Shown piece after piece: positions 1-11,700 of a stretch of DNA of 64,000 bases. A program made the position numbers and the translations under genes. Every line of letters begins with the position of its first letter. Position 1 is the stretch's first letter. The DNA comes from Vitis vinifera (taxonomy: Eukaryota > Streptophyta > Magnoliopsida > Vitales > Vitaceae), in contig NC_081823.1 of the NCBI RefSeq assembly GCF_030704535.1, forward strand, positions 7,756,501 through 7,820,500. Reading direction: 5' to 3'. The notes under the pieces were generated by a model. It did not search any database. It was given only the letters and a program-made list of their open reading frames with translations, and was not told the DNA's origin.

Positions 1-2
1 TG

Positions 3-173
3 AACCCATCAGCTGGGCTGTATGGCTTTGCAGGAGTCCCCATGGGCTTCCCGGGGAACCTTGGCCCTCCTATGCCCCATTTACACCCAATGGAACCACA
101 GCTGCCGATGCCATTTGCTCATGGTGGATACGGTTTGCAGTCTCTCTACCCTCCAGCTTACTTTCATCAGTAG
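3..173 (+). CDS. 3' end of a FRIGIDA-like protein gene (partial, cut by window start)
   Basis: Only the last 56 codons are visible, ending with TAG at 171-173. The reading is a low-complexity tail rich in Pro, Gly, Met and aromatic residues, beginning NPSAGLYGFAGVPMGFPGN and ending YPPAYFHQ. This kind of tail is typical of FRIGIDA-like (FRL) proteins after the conserved alpha-helical domain. The assignment rests on its close match to the tail of the second copy at 6696-6980 (shared SAGLY, GVPM, FPGNL and GGY), whose first exon is clearly FRL. FRL proteins are plant nuclear regulators linked to flowering-time control. The conserved domain lies outside the window, so the integrity of this copy cannot be judged. 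Family assignment is fairly safe; the subfamily is not. Confidence 0.7.
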   Translation, partial: NPSAGLYGFAGVPMGFPGNLGPPMPHLHPMEPQLPMPFAHGGYGLQSLYPPAYFHQ

Positions 174-728
174 TTCTTGGTGGTACTCTTTATGTTTTTT
201 GTCCTTCATTTCTTTTACAGAAATTAGATGGTAGGTTAGATGTGTGGATGTCTGTATACTTGTATAGTGACACTTTTTTTCTTAAATAAATCATTTTGCT
301 AATGGCATAGATATTTTTGGGTCAATCCTGAAAATATTTCCTGTGGCATGGTCGATTTTTTGGGTGTGTTAATTATCCTATTCTGGGCCACATCATTTTC
401 CAGCCCAACCCATCCACCATGGAGGTCTCATATACATATCAGATGTCTAATGCTAATGGGATGTGCTTGGCCCATTCAACAAAGCCTCCTCACAATCCCG
501 GGCCCAGAGTCAGGTACACATCTCAAAACGACATCGTTATGGCGTCTTTCACTTCACGGTGGACACAATTATACAAGTTTTTAACCGTACTTCTCTCTGC
601 AGACTGCATATTTTCGGCAAACGACATCGTTTTACCCTGTCTAATACGGCGTCGTTTTTCTACCTTTTGTAACTTCTGCCGTCTTTCTTTCTCTCCTAGG
701 TTTTTTGTTCTGGTTTCTTTGTTCTTTA
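174..728. promoter_or_regulatory. Spacer between tandem FRIGIDA-like copies, with inverted AACG..CGTT motifs
   Basis: This stretch holds the 3' flank of the upstream copy and the probable promoter and 5' UTR of the downstream copy. No coding sequence is convincing. Near-palindromic motifs of the form AACG-N4-CGTT occur at 526-537 and 620-631, with a related ACGGCGTCGTTTTT at 646-659. Their position just before the ATG suggests promoter elements; this is inference. A TATA box was not assigned. Confidence 0.4.
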
Positions 729-2499
729 ATGGCGACAGTGAAGACAATCGCATTAGGGCTCACACTCATCGACGAGAAGAAGGAAGAACTTCGCATAGCC
801 TTCGAAGACCTCCAAGCCCACTCCTCCTCTCCCTCCTCCTTCACTCTTACCTGGTCCGACATTGATTCTCACTTCTCCTCCATCCAATCCTCTCTCACCC
901 GCCAATTCGACCTCATCCAATGCCAAAACGACGTCGTTCCCGAAATCCTCCAAAAGTATGTCCCTCCATCTCACCCCCGGTTGAAACTCCTATGCTCCAA
1001 CATGGATGCCAATGGCCTCACACGCTACATCATCGACCACAGTAAGGACCGCCAAGAAATAGCATCCGAATTGCCCGATGCTTTCCGGGTCGCCCCGGTC
1101 CCGGCCAAGCTGGTTCTGGATGCTTTGCAAGAATTTTTCCCGCCAAACGAGGTTGATAACGAGGGTAACAAACTGGGTTCTTTGATGCAAACTCGTTTGC
1201 TTTTGTTGGAGCAATTGACGGCAGTTTTGCCTGAGATTAAGGCGGATGTGATGCAGAGAGCGAAGTACTTGGCTCAGGAGTGGAAGGGGAAGATAAATCG
1301 TGGAGCTGTGACAAGTAATGGCTTTCTAGGGTTTTTGTATCTCCTGGCAGCTTATGGAATGGGTTCAGATTTTGATAGCAGCGAGTATGTTGAATTTTTG
1401 GCCAATGTTGTTGTGCAGAATCGGCAACAAGGATTTACTTTGTGTTGCAGGCTTAATTGCGTGGATAAAGTTCCAGGTGTGTATTTGAGGAAGTTTGTAA
1501 GTTTGGAAGTTTTCTTTTAATTTTTTTTAATATGGAAATGTTCATTGCTTGTAGGATGCTTTTTGTTGATTGCGATATATGTAGCTCGTGGGCTAATTTT
1601 AGTGTTTATAGAACAGCTCTTTGTTGCTGATTCAATGCAATTTAGTTTTGCATGAAAAAAATTGTCACTTGTGCAAATGCTTATATTGATGAAATTACAT
1701 GATATTATCTTTTACCAAGTTCAATGATTTATGTAGCCTAGGACAATTTCATTGTTTTTGTGATACCCTCTTAGTGGTTGATGCTAGAGGTGCAACTTGG
1801 TTGGGTTGACACAACTTGACCCAATCCAAACCCAACATTTGAGTGAGTTTGGTCAATCATTTTCAATACTTGGATTGAGTTTCGGTTATGTTTTTTTAAC
1901 CTAAGCTCAATTTGAATTGGGTTTGGGGTTAGGTTCGAACAAGTTGAACTTAATCCAAACCCGATTTAATATTTTTTATAATATTTATAATGTATATTAT
2001 CATATATAATAATATTTAATTTTTTTAGAATTTTAAGAAAGAGTATCAAATTATATTATATCATATTCTTTTGATTTTTTTTAGAAAGATATATAAATTT
2101 ATTTTTTGAAATTTTTTTCCTATTTATTATTTAAATTTTGATATAAATATATAGAAAAATGTTTTTTTAAAGAATATTATGAATGAATTTTGAATCATGT
2201 AATTTCATCAACTTGATCAACTCGAGTCTAACCTGACCAATTTGAACTCAACCTGAGCTTAGAGAAATGAGGTTGGGGTAGGCTTAGGTTGGGCTAGTCT
2301 AATATTCGATAATCTTCAATTCAAACTTGGTCAAGAATCAAGGTTCAAATTGTTAGCCGTACGACTCAACTAAGTCGTATTTGCCTTGACCCTTTTGGTG
2401 TCGAGTCCGATACTTGATACCATCTTAATCACAAACTCGGCCAAAAATCAATTAAATTCGGTTAACTCCATTGAAATTCCGAGTTGACTCAATTAAACA

Positions 2500-4020
2500 T
2501 CCAAATATTCTCCAGATTTACCCATAAATCATTTTTTTCCCTTTCAAATCACAACAAAGAGTAACCAAAATTAAGCAATCTCTAAAAGATTAGAGATTTT
2601 CCTATTGACAATGTTGTTGTGGTGATTGCTTGACTGGTGAGAAATATCATATTCTTCCATCAATGATGATATCTGCATGTTATTGTTGCCTCTCTTTGCT
2701 CAGGCTTTGTAGTGTCTCTAGTGCGATGTGGGCATGTGTTGCAAAGGAGGCTCTCTACCTCTGCCAAATAGGGTACTCTCTATTTGTGGTGTAGGATTGG
2801 GAATTTAAAGATAAAATGGGTAAATATATTATTTTATATAAAAATTATTTATTACTTCAAATGCTCATGTGTGTTATAAATGTGAATTTGAAGATTATTA
2901 CTTTATATGTTAAGCTATGATATGAATTCCTTCAATTTGGTTAATGTATTGTTTTATATGGTAATCATATCATATGTAGTGTATTATTTTATATGCTAAT
3001 TTATTCTTAATGATATATGGAAACCATTCCATTTATTATATTAATATGTTTTTAAGTTTATTAGTTTTTAAAGTTGATTGAATTATATTTATTTTTTAAA
3101 AATATTTTTCATAATATTTTTATAATTTTTTGAACTTCTTATCTTAATCCATCTTATTTGCTTATGGCTTGATACTTAGTTGAGACGCCAAGACCAATGT
3201 GCCTCAAAACCCCTTGAATCAATGATTGGCACTATGATTTTGAATCATGACAAAAATAGGTTAAACTCGGTTGCATCCTTCGAGTTATTGAAAGTTTCTC
3301 CAGTTAAACCCATAAATCATTTCCGCCCCTCTAAATCATGACAAAAGAACGTTAAACAACAACTAAAACCGAGAAATCTATGAAAAATAGAGATTCTCAT
3401 CAATAAAAAAGTTTAGAAAGATCTATGACTCTTATCCATGATGAAGAAGAAGACAAAAGATGACATCCTCACAACGATCATGGATGGACTGTAGTGCTTT
3501 CGTGTTGAAGATGTCATTGTGGTGGTTACTTGATTGGTGGGAAAAAAAACCAAATTCTTCCATCGCGATCTTTGCATGTTGGTCTCACCTTTCTTTGCTT
3601 TGTCTTTGTGGTCTCATTGGTGTGGTGTGGATGTGCTTTGTAGAAGAGGAGGCGAAATTGGGTATACCGAGTCACCGACTACCCTCCTCACCTCCTTAGT
3701 CTCTTTCTCTCTTTGTGTTGTGGTTAGTCTCTCTTTTTCTCTTCGTATTGCAGTTACTAGTGATTGAGATTGGGAATTTGAAGAAAGGTGGTAATTTATT
3801 ATTTTATATAAGAATGATTTATTATTTAAATGCCCATTGGCTTATGAATTGCGTCTATCTGCCTTATATGATAATGGGTTCGAAATTGGTAAAAGAAAAG
3901 GTGAAAATTCAATAATTTATTATTGTGGTATGAATTGCATCAATTTAAGTAATATGTTATTTTATATGGTAATGGTACCATATATAGTGTTTTATATGCT
4001 AATTTAAGTAATATATTATT
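2500..4020 (+). repeat. Diverged direct duplication inside the intron
   Basis: Two blocks align in order: about 2500-3010 and about 3290-4020. Shared landmarks include the CCCATAAATCATTT stretch (about 2520 and 3310), the pair ATATTCTTCCATC/AAATTCTTCCATC (about 2650 and 3550), the pair GATTGGGAATTT (about 2795 and 3770), and TTATTTTATATA followed by AATGCYCAT (about 2830-2870 and 3800-3830). Identity looks like roughly 70-75 percent by eye, so this is an old duplication or two insertions of one repeat family. Confidence 0.5.
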
Positions 4021-4255
4021 TTATATGGTAATGGTAAAAGAATGTTTTAGTTCATGTATTGATTATGTGTTCATTAATAGTTGCTATATGGTTTATGGAA
4101 TGAAGGTTGCTAACATTGTCTAGTGGTAAAAGTTTCACCAGCAGTTCATAGAAGATAATATTTTGAGGAAAAAGGGAGTCAAATTGTATGTTTTATAAAT
4201 TATAAGTTATTTTCTATTTGATTGAGAACCCATGGCAATAGATACTGTCATGGCT

Positions 4256-4420
4256 TCTGCTCATGTGCATTACAGAGAGGAAGATTTGTCTTGAACATAG
4301 TGGGTTGGGTGGGTGGATGCCTGTGTGTGTGTGTCTCTCTGCTCATGTGCATTATAGAGAGGAAGATTTGTCTTGAACATAAGGTGGGTGGGTGTGTGGA
4401 TGCTCGTGTGTGTGTGTGTG
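4256..4420 (+). repeat. Two-copy 82-bp tandem repeat with GT-rich tail
   Basis: Copy 1 (4256-4337) and copy 2 (4338-about 4420) both begin TCTGCTCATGTGCATTA, continue AGAGAGGAAGATTTGTCTTG and end in a GTGTGTG tract. The unit length is 82 bp. The GT tract may have promoted slippage or unequal exchange. Confidence 0.75.
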
Positions 4421-4619
4421 GGTTCTTTGCTAGCCACCCAATATGTGATGAACTAAGGAAAAAAAAATCAGCAGACTGTGGTGTCATATTGCCATTGTGA
4501 TGTGACACTTCATAGTGTCTAGTGGTAGATTCTAATCCTTTGAGATGCTTACATGGTCTGATGTCATCAATTTCTCCATATTAACAGATAACTGTGCTAA
4601 TATGGTAGAATGGGATCTG

Positions 4620-5575
4620 ATAAAGTGGAAAAGTGTTGGCCCGGACCATGCAGCACCTTGGCCCCATGAGTGACCCTTGACACGACAAGGTGGCACAAGG
4701 GCACAATGCCTTGTGCAAGGAGACGACTTGGTGACCCATGGGCATAATGCCATGGCATGTTGCAGCACCGAGAGAGACTTGGATGATGCATATTGATGCA
4801 GCAACAACGATGTCAACCTAGATGGGATGCCTAAGGCTTGGCACAAGGGCACAATGCCTTGTGCACAGAGATGAGGAGTCATGGGCGGAATGCCATGACT
4901 TGTTGCTGCACCAAGAGATGGCTTGGCTAGGGAATGGTGCCATAATGGCAACACAATGGATGCAAGAGCATGTTGCCTCAGCATGGATGTGACCCAGATG
5001 TGCAGACTAAGAGAGGGCTGGGCATGCACATGAGCTGCAAGCAGCAACAACATGAAGAGTTGGATTCAAAGCAGGATTGCAAGTCGGGTATGAGTAGGAG
5101 TTTGGATTCCTGTTGGAAATGTGGTTTGAGTAGGGCTAGGATTGCTTGTCCCTAGTCCAAGTAGGAGTGGTTGGTGCCACAACCTATGAATAAGAGTCCA
5201 AGTAGAACTAGGTTTGTGTACTCCTAGTCTAACAAGAAGTGGGTGGCGCCACTCTATAAAAAGGGAGGACTAGAGAGCCTCTTGGCAGAGAATTTAGAGT
5301 AAGCATGAACTCACCAAAGAGATTGTGGGAGTCTTGGTGAAAACCATGTCTTGTATTCTTATTCAGTGAGGTAATAAAATACAGGTTGGGGTTGGTGCCC
5401 TATGATCTTGTGTGCCTTCTATGGGTTAGTCTCTGGTACATCTTGTGTGGGAATAGTGCAGGCTGGCTCAGAGGGCTTCTAAGTGCCACATGGATGCAAA
5501 AACTGGTGAAAGAATTTTGTGCCTGTGACAAAAAAGTTACGTGCCGGAAGCATCTTCTTGCTTCAGTATGATAAT
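4620..5575 (+). mobile_element. Probable LTR-retroelement fragment (boundaries uncertain)
   Basis: This GC-richer block contains repeated GGCACAAGGGCACAATGCC words near 4690 and 4840, a strong TATA-like CTATAAAAAGGGAGG at about 5251-5265, and an AATAAAATAC signal near 5370. That is the order expected of an LTR promoter and polyadenylation site. I could not find a convincing pair of target duplications, so it may be a truncated LTR or another repeat. Confidence 0.3.
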
Positions 5576-6980
5576 ATAAGCTATTTCTACTGCACTTGGA
5601 TTTTTTATGGACATGATGGACTTGTAGATGTATTGAGGAAATTTAAAATTTACATGAAAGAGGAAAGCTAATTTGCACGCTGTCTCAGGGCGAAAAGGTA
5701 AATTGGTCTAGGAACATTTTATGAGCGCTAAAAGGTAAATGGATTTAGAAATATTTTATGGTCAGGGAGGCTCCCCTGGTAGCCATTAGGGATTGAAATC
5801 CTGAACATTGAGCCTTTATAGAAGCAAAATATTATGAAAATGAAAGAAGAATAGGGAGAGAACTGGTGGGTCACTTTTGTCAAATTATGACTTCAAGCAC
5901 AAGTTTGCATTCATGGTGCATAAACTTCATTCAGAGCAAGGTTGACAACACCTGTCAATTTTTCATTCCTTTTTTCAGATCGATCTAAGCATTGTACTAG
6001 TTGATGAGGCATTATATGTCCTGGAATTACATACCTTTTTCATCCATAGAATCAAATGCATACTTTTTGTTGTCTGTCTTCCCTGAATCAAGTCTGACAG
6101 TACTCCAATACTTGGTTTGATTGTGACATATCTTGTTGAAAAACTCATGAGCAAGGGCAAACATATTCTTGGTGACAAATTTCTTTGTGAATTTGAGCTT
6201 GACTGACAAGTGCCCCCTCGCTCCCATCTTGAAAGCCCATGTAAAGAAGTTTGAGAACCTTGCACAGAATGTTTATGACAGCAGGAATCAATCTCTTCAA
6301 TATCTGGTAATTCTGATATCCTTGTATGATTCTTCAGATAAGAGTTCAAACTCAAACAGTCATCTGAGTGGATACTCATTAATTTTCACAAGCAGAATGG
6401 GGCCACAGGTGCAGAAATCACTATATTGAAACAAATAATTTCTTGCCTTGAAGAATACAAACTTGAAGCTGAATACCCTCGGGAACACCTTGAAATGCGT
6501 ATTAAGATGCTAGAAAGAGAGATGAAAGACAGGAAACGCTCTGCAGCTGCCCTTGTTCCCAGGCATCAGCAGCAGCAGGAACTTGGAAGCAAGCATCCAT
6601 GGACCAAGCCAGCTGGTGCAGCTGTCCCAAGTGTTGCTGGTGCCAGTTCAACTATTAATCCTTTCCAACAGTCACATTTATAGTCAGCAGGTTTCTTGCC
6701 AGATCGTTCTGTACCATACTTGAGCTCATCAGTTGAGCTCCAGGGGTTGGCAGGTCCAACACTTTCCACTGCTCGGTACACAGCCCCATCAGCTGGTCTG
6801 TATTGTTCTGCTGGCGTTCCTATGAGTTTCCCTGGGAACCTTAGCCCTGCTAGGCCACATGTTCAAGCATTGGATTCACAGATGCCAATACCATCTGGTT
6901 ATTTTGATAGGCCATCTGGTCTCGGTGGATATAATTTGCAGCCTCATTACCATTGGACTTACTATCCCAGTAGCTCTTGA

Positions 6981-8772
6981 TAATGTTCTCTGTGATGGTA
7001 TAATTTTGGTTGGTACATATCTTTGTCTAAACTCTAGCTGTTAGAAAGCACATTGTGTTTTTAGATTACTGTGATTGTTGTAAAGCAACTAGTGTACAAA
7101 AACCACAGAACAAAAACAAAAAACCAGAAGTTTCTATCCTCCCCAGGTTATGCAGGTAAAGCCCTTCCTTGCTCCTAGGATCCAAGGAGGTGGGAAGAAT
7201 TGCAGGAAATGGTCAGTGTAGTGTACATTCTTTTTTTCACATAAACCTTTTTTTATGGTCTTCGATAAATTGTTTGTTGTGGGATATTCATATTTGGGCG
7301 TCTAGAAAGTGGATGCCATATGTAAATGAAACTTTTCATTATGTTTTTACCCTTGTCAATTATATGGGAATTTGATTTCTGCATAAAGCTCACTGAAAGG
7401 AAGGCATTTTTGTAGAAAACTATCTGGTTTATTAATGTCATTTATGTGCTTGTTGTCTTGTGCTGTGCTTGTTGTCAGCACAATCTTGAATATAGACATC
7501 ACAGGTTTGCCTGTTTTTGCCTCCTTCCTGACTGGGGCAAGAAAAGAAAGGGTGAAAGAGGCAGCAGAGGTGAAACTGAAGCTTGGGTGATTGGACAACC
7601 AGGTATGGATCTAGGGCTCAAATTGTTAGTATGATAGATGTTCTGAGATGAAGTTTACCATTACTGAAACCGACAGTGGAGCTGGAGGAGCCTTGCTCAA
7701 ATGTTGGAGAAAGGGGGGGTTTGGGTAGGGGATAGTGATCCAAATACACTAGATGATGATCCCCACAATGGGAAAAGAGGTTGAGTGGAGATTATCAGTG
7801 TCTAATACTGAAACAGTAGTTGATTACCACATTTGAGCTTTTGTGAGGCCTATTGAGGGGTGCAGCTCAATTGCCATACAACTGAGCTTAAGAGAAATGT
7901 TTGTTGAGTAGGTTCAAGTATCCCACATCAAGGGCAGTTTGGGTCCATAAATTTTTGCTTCTTTGGGCAAAGTCCTAGATAACAAATAATTTACGTTGGT
8001 GGAGTTCGCAATTATCTCATCTCTTCCCACTTTCAGTCATGTCCCCGTACCTCTTCTGCTCCAAACTCCAAACGTCTTTCACCCTCCTCCTCCATCCAAA
8101 CTTCATTTATTCCCGTGACCTAACCCTTAGCTCTTAGGTTTTTTATTTTTTATTTTATTGTTTAGAAAAATGGGTTTGTAAAATAATAATAATAATAATA
8201 ATTCTCTACTTGGGAAAATACAAGACGAAAATAATTCAGGGCACATGATGCCTCCCTGGTAATAGCAAGCTTGAAATTGTTTGAGTTTGGAAGCAACCTT
8301 GGATAGATGGATGGGCAAGCAGGGCAGGCAGGCGAGAGAACAGACTGCTAACCGCTATACCCTGCTTCACCAAACTATTCTGTACTGTAATTATGGCTGG
8401 CTTGCCCAACCAATTTAGTTATCTTCCTTATTCTTATTTATTTAAATAAAAAAGTATTCTTGAAAAACACCTTTTTTTATATTAAAAAAAAAAAAAAAAA
8501 AAAAAGTGGGGGGGGAAAAAGGGTGATGCAGAAAAAGACAAGTCAACTAGGTCTCAGTCTGTCCAGCTTCTCTGACAAAGAAGCCCACAGTGCAAAATAC
8601 ATATAGGCGTAAACACGGCACAAACCCAACCCAAACTCCAATCAATTAAACAGGATTTTCTGAAGGTGGAAAAGTTGTAAGAGGAAGACAACTGCTGCTA
8701 AATCCCCAAACTACCCCTCGCCTGCTCCTTCCCAGGAAAAGCCACTTCTTGTTCACACACTCTCTCTACTGA
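6981..8772. other. Intergenic region and WRKY20 upstream sequence
   Basis: I see no supported gene. The interval holds the 3' flank of the FRL pseudogene, an AAT microsatellite near 8180-8202, an A-run of about 22 bases followed by G7 near 8485-8515, and the WRKY20 promoter and 5' UTR. A TTGACT W-box core (reverse strand, 8541-8546) lies about 230 bp before the WRKY start codon. That is compatible with auto- or cross-regulation by WRKY proteins, but one site of this length is weak evidence. Confidence 0.45.
8541..8546 (-). promoter_or_regulatory. W-box (TTGACT) upstream of the WRKY20-type gene
   Basis: The + strand reads AGTCAA, which is TTGACT on the other strand: the TTGACY core bound by WRKY factors. 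Its place in the proximal upstream region is suggestive, but a six-base word occurs often by chance. Confidence 0.3.
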
Positions 8773-11700
8773 ATGTGGAATCCCAGAATGGAGGAGTCAT
8801 CGTTTCAGCCGCACAACTCCTCCAAAGAAGCCACTTCTCTACCTCCTCTACACTCCTCCAATGTCGCCTCCGGATCTGACGGCGGCGCCCGCTACCGCCT
8901 CATGTCCCCCGCCAAGCTCCCGATCTCTCGCTCCCCTTGCCTCACCATCCCTTCCGGTCTCAGCCCCTCCTCCTTTCTCGACTCCCCCGTTCTACTCTCC
9001 AACATGAAGGTTAGGTTTTGTCCTTTCATACTTTTATTTTTATTTTTATTTTTGTTCCTCTTTCGATTTGGATCTGTTTTGGTCGCTGGGAAGGGTGAGG
9101 GAAATGTAAAGGAAGCAGCTTTTTGAATTTTGGACGCTTTTTGGGTTCGCTAGAAAACTGAGGAAAAGTGGAGGAAGTTGTGTTGTTTTTTCCAAGCTCA
9201 GCCGAATTCAGTTAAATGATTGCTGCACGGGACGTAATTGACTAAATTTCTTCTTTCGTGGGAACTACAACTCATTTTTCTCTGGGTTCTCGGAAATCGA
9301 TTGAAACCTTAGGTTTTAAGTAAAGTAGTTTGATTTTCTCGGGAAACAACCGGTGAAAATTTGCGGAAGATTCAATATTTAAGTTTTTGTTATTTTCTCG
9401 GAGACCAAACAGAGGGTTTTCATAGATAATAAGCGTTTCTAGCTTTGAAGTGGCTTTAGTGGAGCACTTTTGGTACCTGAATGATGTGCACTATATGGTT
9501 ATTGAATTAAAAATATGCCGTTCTTTTAGTTCGAAATATGACTTTTGATTTTGATTATTAGCTTTCGTTCTTTTGGGTTCTTTGCAATTTAATTTTATAT
9601 TTGGGTGCTCAATGCTGGGACCGTTAGATTCCGATGCTTGCATTTGCATTATTATTTGTTGGCTCCTTTATGCTGGTACCGATTGTTCTATATACTTGTT
9701 TTGGGAATATGTCTTTCCCTAGAAACTGTAAAGCTTTTCTTGTTTTAATGTCAGTGTTGTTTTTTCACAGATGAATCTTCTCTTTTTGTTGGTGCTTGGC
9801 CTTTCTGTTTGTAATGTTCCAACTCTCACATTTGATGATGCATTTCTGTGTGCATACATAGCTTTCCCAAATTAAAGGTGTATTGGTTCAAGTTGAGTAT
9901 ATGGAAATGAAGTCATGGGTAGTGCTCCTCATTGGTGGGTAAATTTGGGAAGTTTTTTGTCCTTTGTGCAGTTTAGTTCATTTTGGTATAATTTAGAATT
10001 GCTGCGATCAGTTTACTTAGCTTGGATGAGAGGAAACTGTTGTTGATTTTGCAAAATTTTTTATTGAGCTTTCTGGGTGATTTGATGTTTAGGACTCTGA
10101 GGCTAGCATGAGTGTATATAACATGCCTATATCTTCTTTACCTTTTTTTGTTTTCTCTTTTGTTTGTCTCAAAGACTGTTTTTTGTCATGGATGGTTGGA
10201 GAAAATAATTCCCAATCAATAGCTTTTGTTAACTTTTCTCTTCTCTTGCAGGTTGAGCCTTCCCCAACTACTGGTTCCTTTGCCAAGCCTCAAATGATTC
10301 ACGGATCTGTTGGCTCCAGTATGTTCTCGTCAACTTCTAATTGCTCCAATAGTAATACATTTGATGAAAGAAAATCTGGCTCCTTTGAGTTTAAACCCCA
10401 CACTGTATCAAATTCTGCTTCAGGGTTATTCTTGGTGGGATCACCGGTAATGTCCTCATGAACTCTTATTTGGTTAATATGATGATTTGTGTAGGAAATA
10501 TGCATGGCATCTAGGTAATACACTAATATTCTATCTTCAGTATGAAACTATGGTCAGATGGTTGCATGGATCTAGATTTCATGGGGAAATTCTTTACATT
10601 TTCATTTACCTGTATTCCAAAAGGATAATACTTATATCTTAACATGCATAATGTTCACTGAAATTAAGTATCTGAAAAGATATATTATGCTACTAGAAAT
10701 ATTGGAATCGTGGTAGAAATTGGACTGCAACATCCATTTCTTCATGTTATTACTAACATTACCTTCTTATTCTCCATTATCTGCTGGAGGTGTCTGACAG
10801 TGTGTTTTCTTATTGTTTATTTAGTTGTCTGCATTCAATGCCTGCATGTCTATGGCTAAGTTTCTTGATTTTAATTGCAAGTATGCATGGGTTGATAGAT
10901 GAAGCTCCTTATGGGTTATCATGGCTTGAATTTCAATATACATGTGCTCCAAGTATGCTTGAACTGGTTACCTTACATTTTCCATTGTTTTCAAGGTTTC
11001 TGCAGATCTTAACCACCAGCAAGTTAAGCCCTTCATACCAGTTCAGGCCCAGCATCCAGATCTGTCATTAATGCCATCACCTACAGTTAAAAGTGAGATG
11101 ATGGCACCCTCAAATGAATTGAGTCTATGTTCACCTGGGCATATGGTGACATCATTGGAAAGTGCACCTGCTGAAGTTGATTCTGATGAGCTAAACCAGC
11201 AAGGGCATCCCAATAATGGGGTCCAAGCATCACAATCTGATCAGAAAGGAATTGGGCCTTCGGCTGTAGTTGAGAGATCATCTGAGGATGGATATAATTG
11301 GAGAAAATATGGACAGAAACATGTTAAAGGAAGTGAATTTCCACGTAGCTATTACAAATGTACACATCCTAACTGTGAGGTAAAAAAGCTATTTGAACGT
11401 GCTCATGATGGACAGATAGTAGAGATCATCTATAAGGGTACGCATGATCATCCTAAACCTCAACCTAGTCGCCGATATGCTTCTGGTGCTATTTTACCTG
11501 TCCAAGAAGAAAGACCTGATAAAGTTTCATCTTTAATTGGTCGAGATGGTAAGGGAAGGAACCTTATATGTGATCTATCTATTTGGTAATTTTCTTTATA
11601 TGAACATACTAATTATTTTTTTGGGCTGATTTTTATTTTGAAGACAAGTCACCCAGCATATATGGCCAGATGGCCCACAACATCGACCCCAATGGCACTC

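Larger units (their letters stand above)
1477..5980. other. Large repeat-filled intron of the FRIGIDA-like pseudogene
   Basis: No credible gene is present. The sequence is AT-rich with several repeat insertions. About 1780-2400 is rich in interspersed CAACCC/GGGTTG-type words. Stretches at about 2500-3010 and 3290-4020 are diverged direct copies of each other. A two-copy 82-bp tandem repeat lies at 4256-4420, and a retroelement-like segment at about 4620-5575. The interval probably grew by repeat insertion, which would explain why the last exon is so far from the first. Confidence 0.5.
729..6980 (+). pseudogene. Second FRIGIDA-like gene copy: intact first exon, decayed last exon
   Basis: Exon 1 runs from ATG 729 to a donor at 1477 (after residues DKVPG) or a stronger GTAAGT at 1497. 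It encodes about 250 residues of the FRL domain: an N-terminal helical part starting MATVKTIALGLTLIDEKKEE, then GFLYLLAAYGMGSDFDSSEY and NRQQGFTLCCRLNCVDKVPG. Homology resumes about 4.6 kb later at roughly 6130-6980. There, LVEKLMSKGKH is followed by a frame change near 6200 to LTDKCPLAPILKAHVKKFENL, a second frame change between about 6300 and 6400, then ISCLEEYKLEAEYPREHLEMR. An in-frame TAG at 6681-6683 splits the low-complexity tail, which reads on to TGA at 6978-6980. The tail matches the upstream copy, so this is a tandem duplicate. Exon 1 could still give a truncated protein, but the full protein is lost. Calling it a pseudogene depends on there being no other 3' exon that I missed. Confidence 0.65.

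Noticed and set aside
4222..4508. Open frames on both strands rich in Val/Cys/Gly or His/Thr
   Set aside because: They are created by the GT-rich tandem repeat and are low-complexity.
4532..5053. 173-residue open frame on the minus strand
   Set aside because: It lies in a repeat-like block, its sequence merely repeats QGIVPLC-type words that come from nucleotide repeats, and no family is recognisable.
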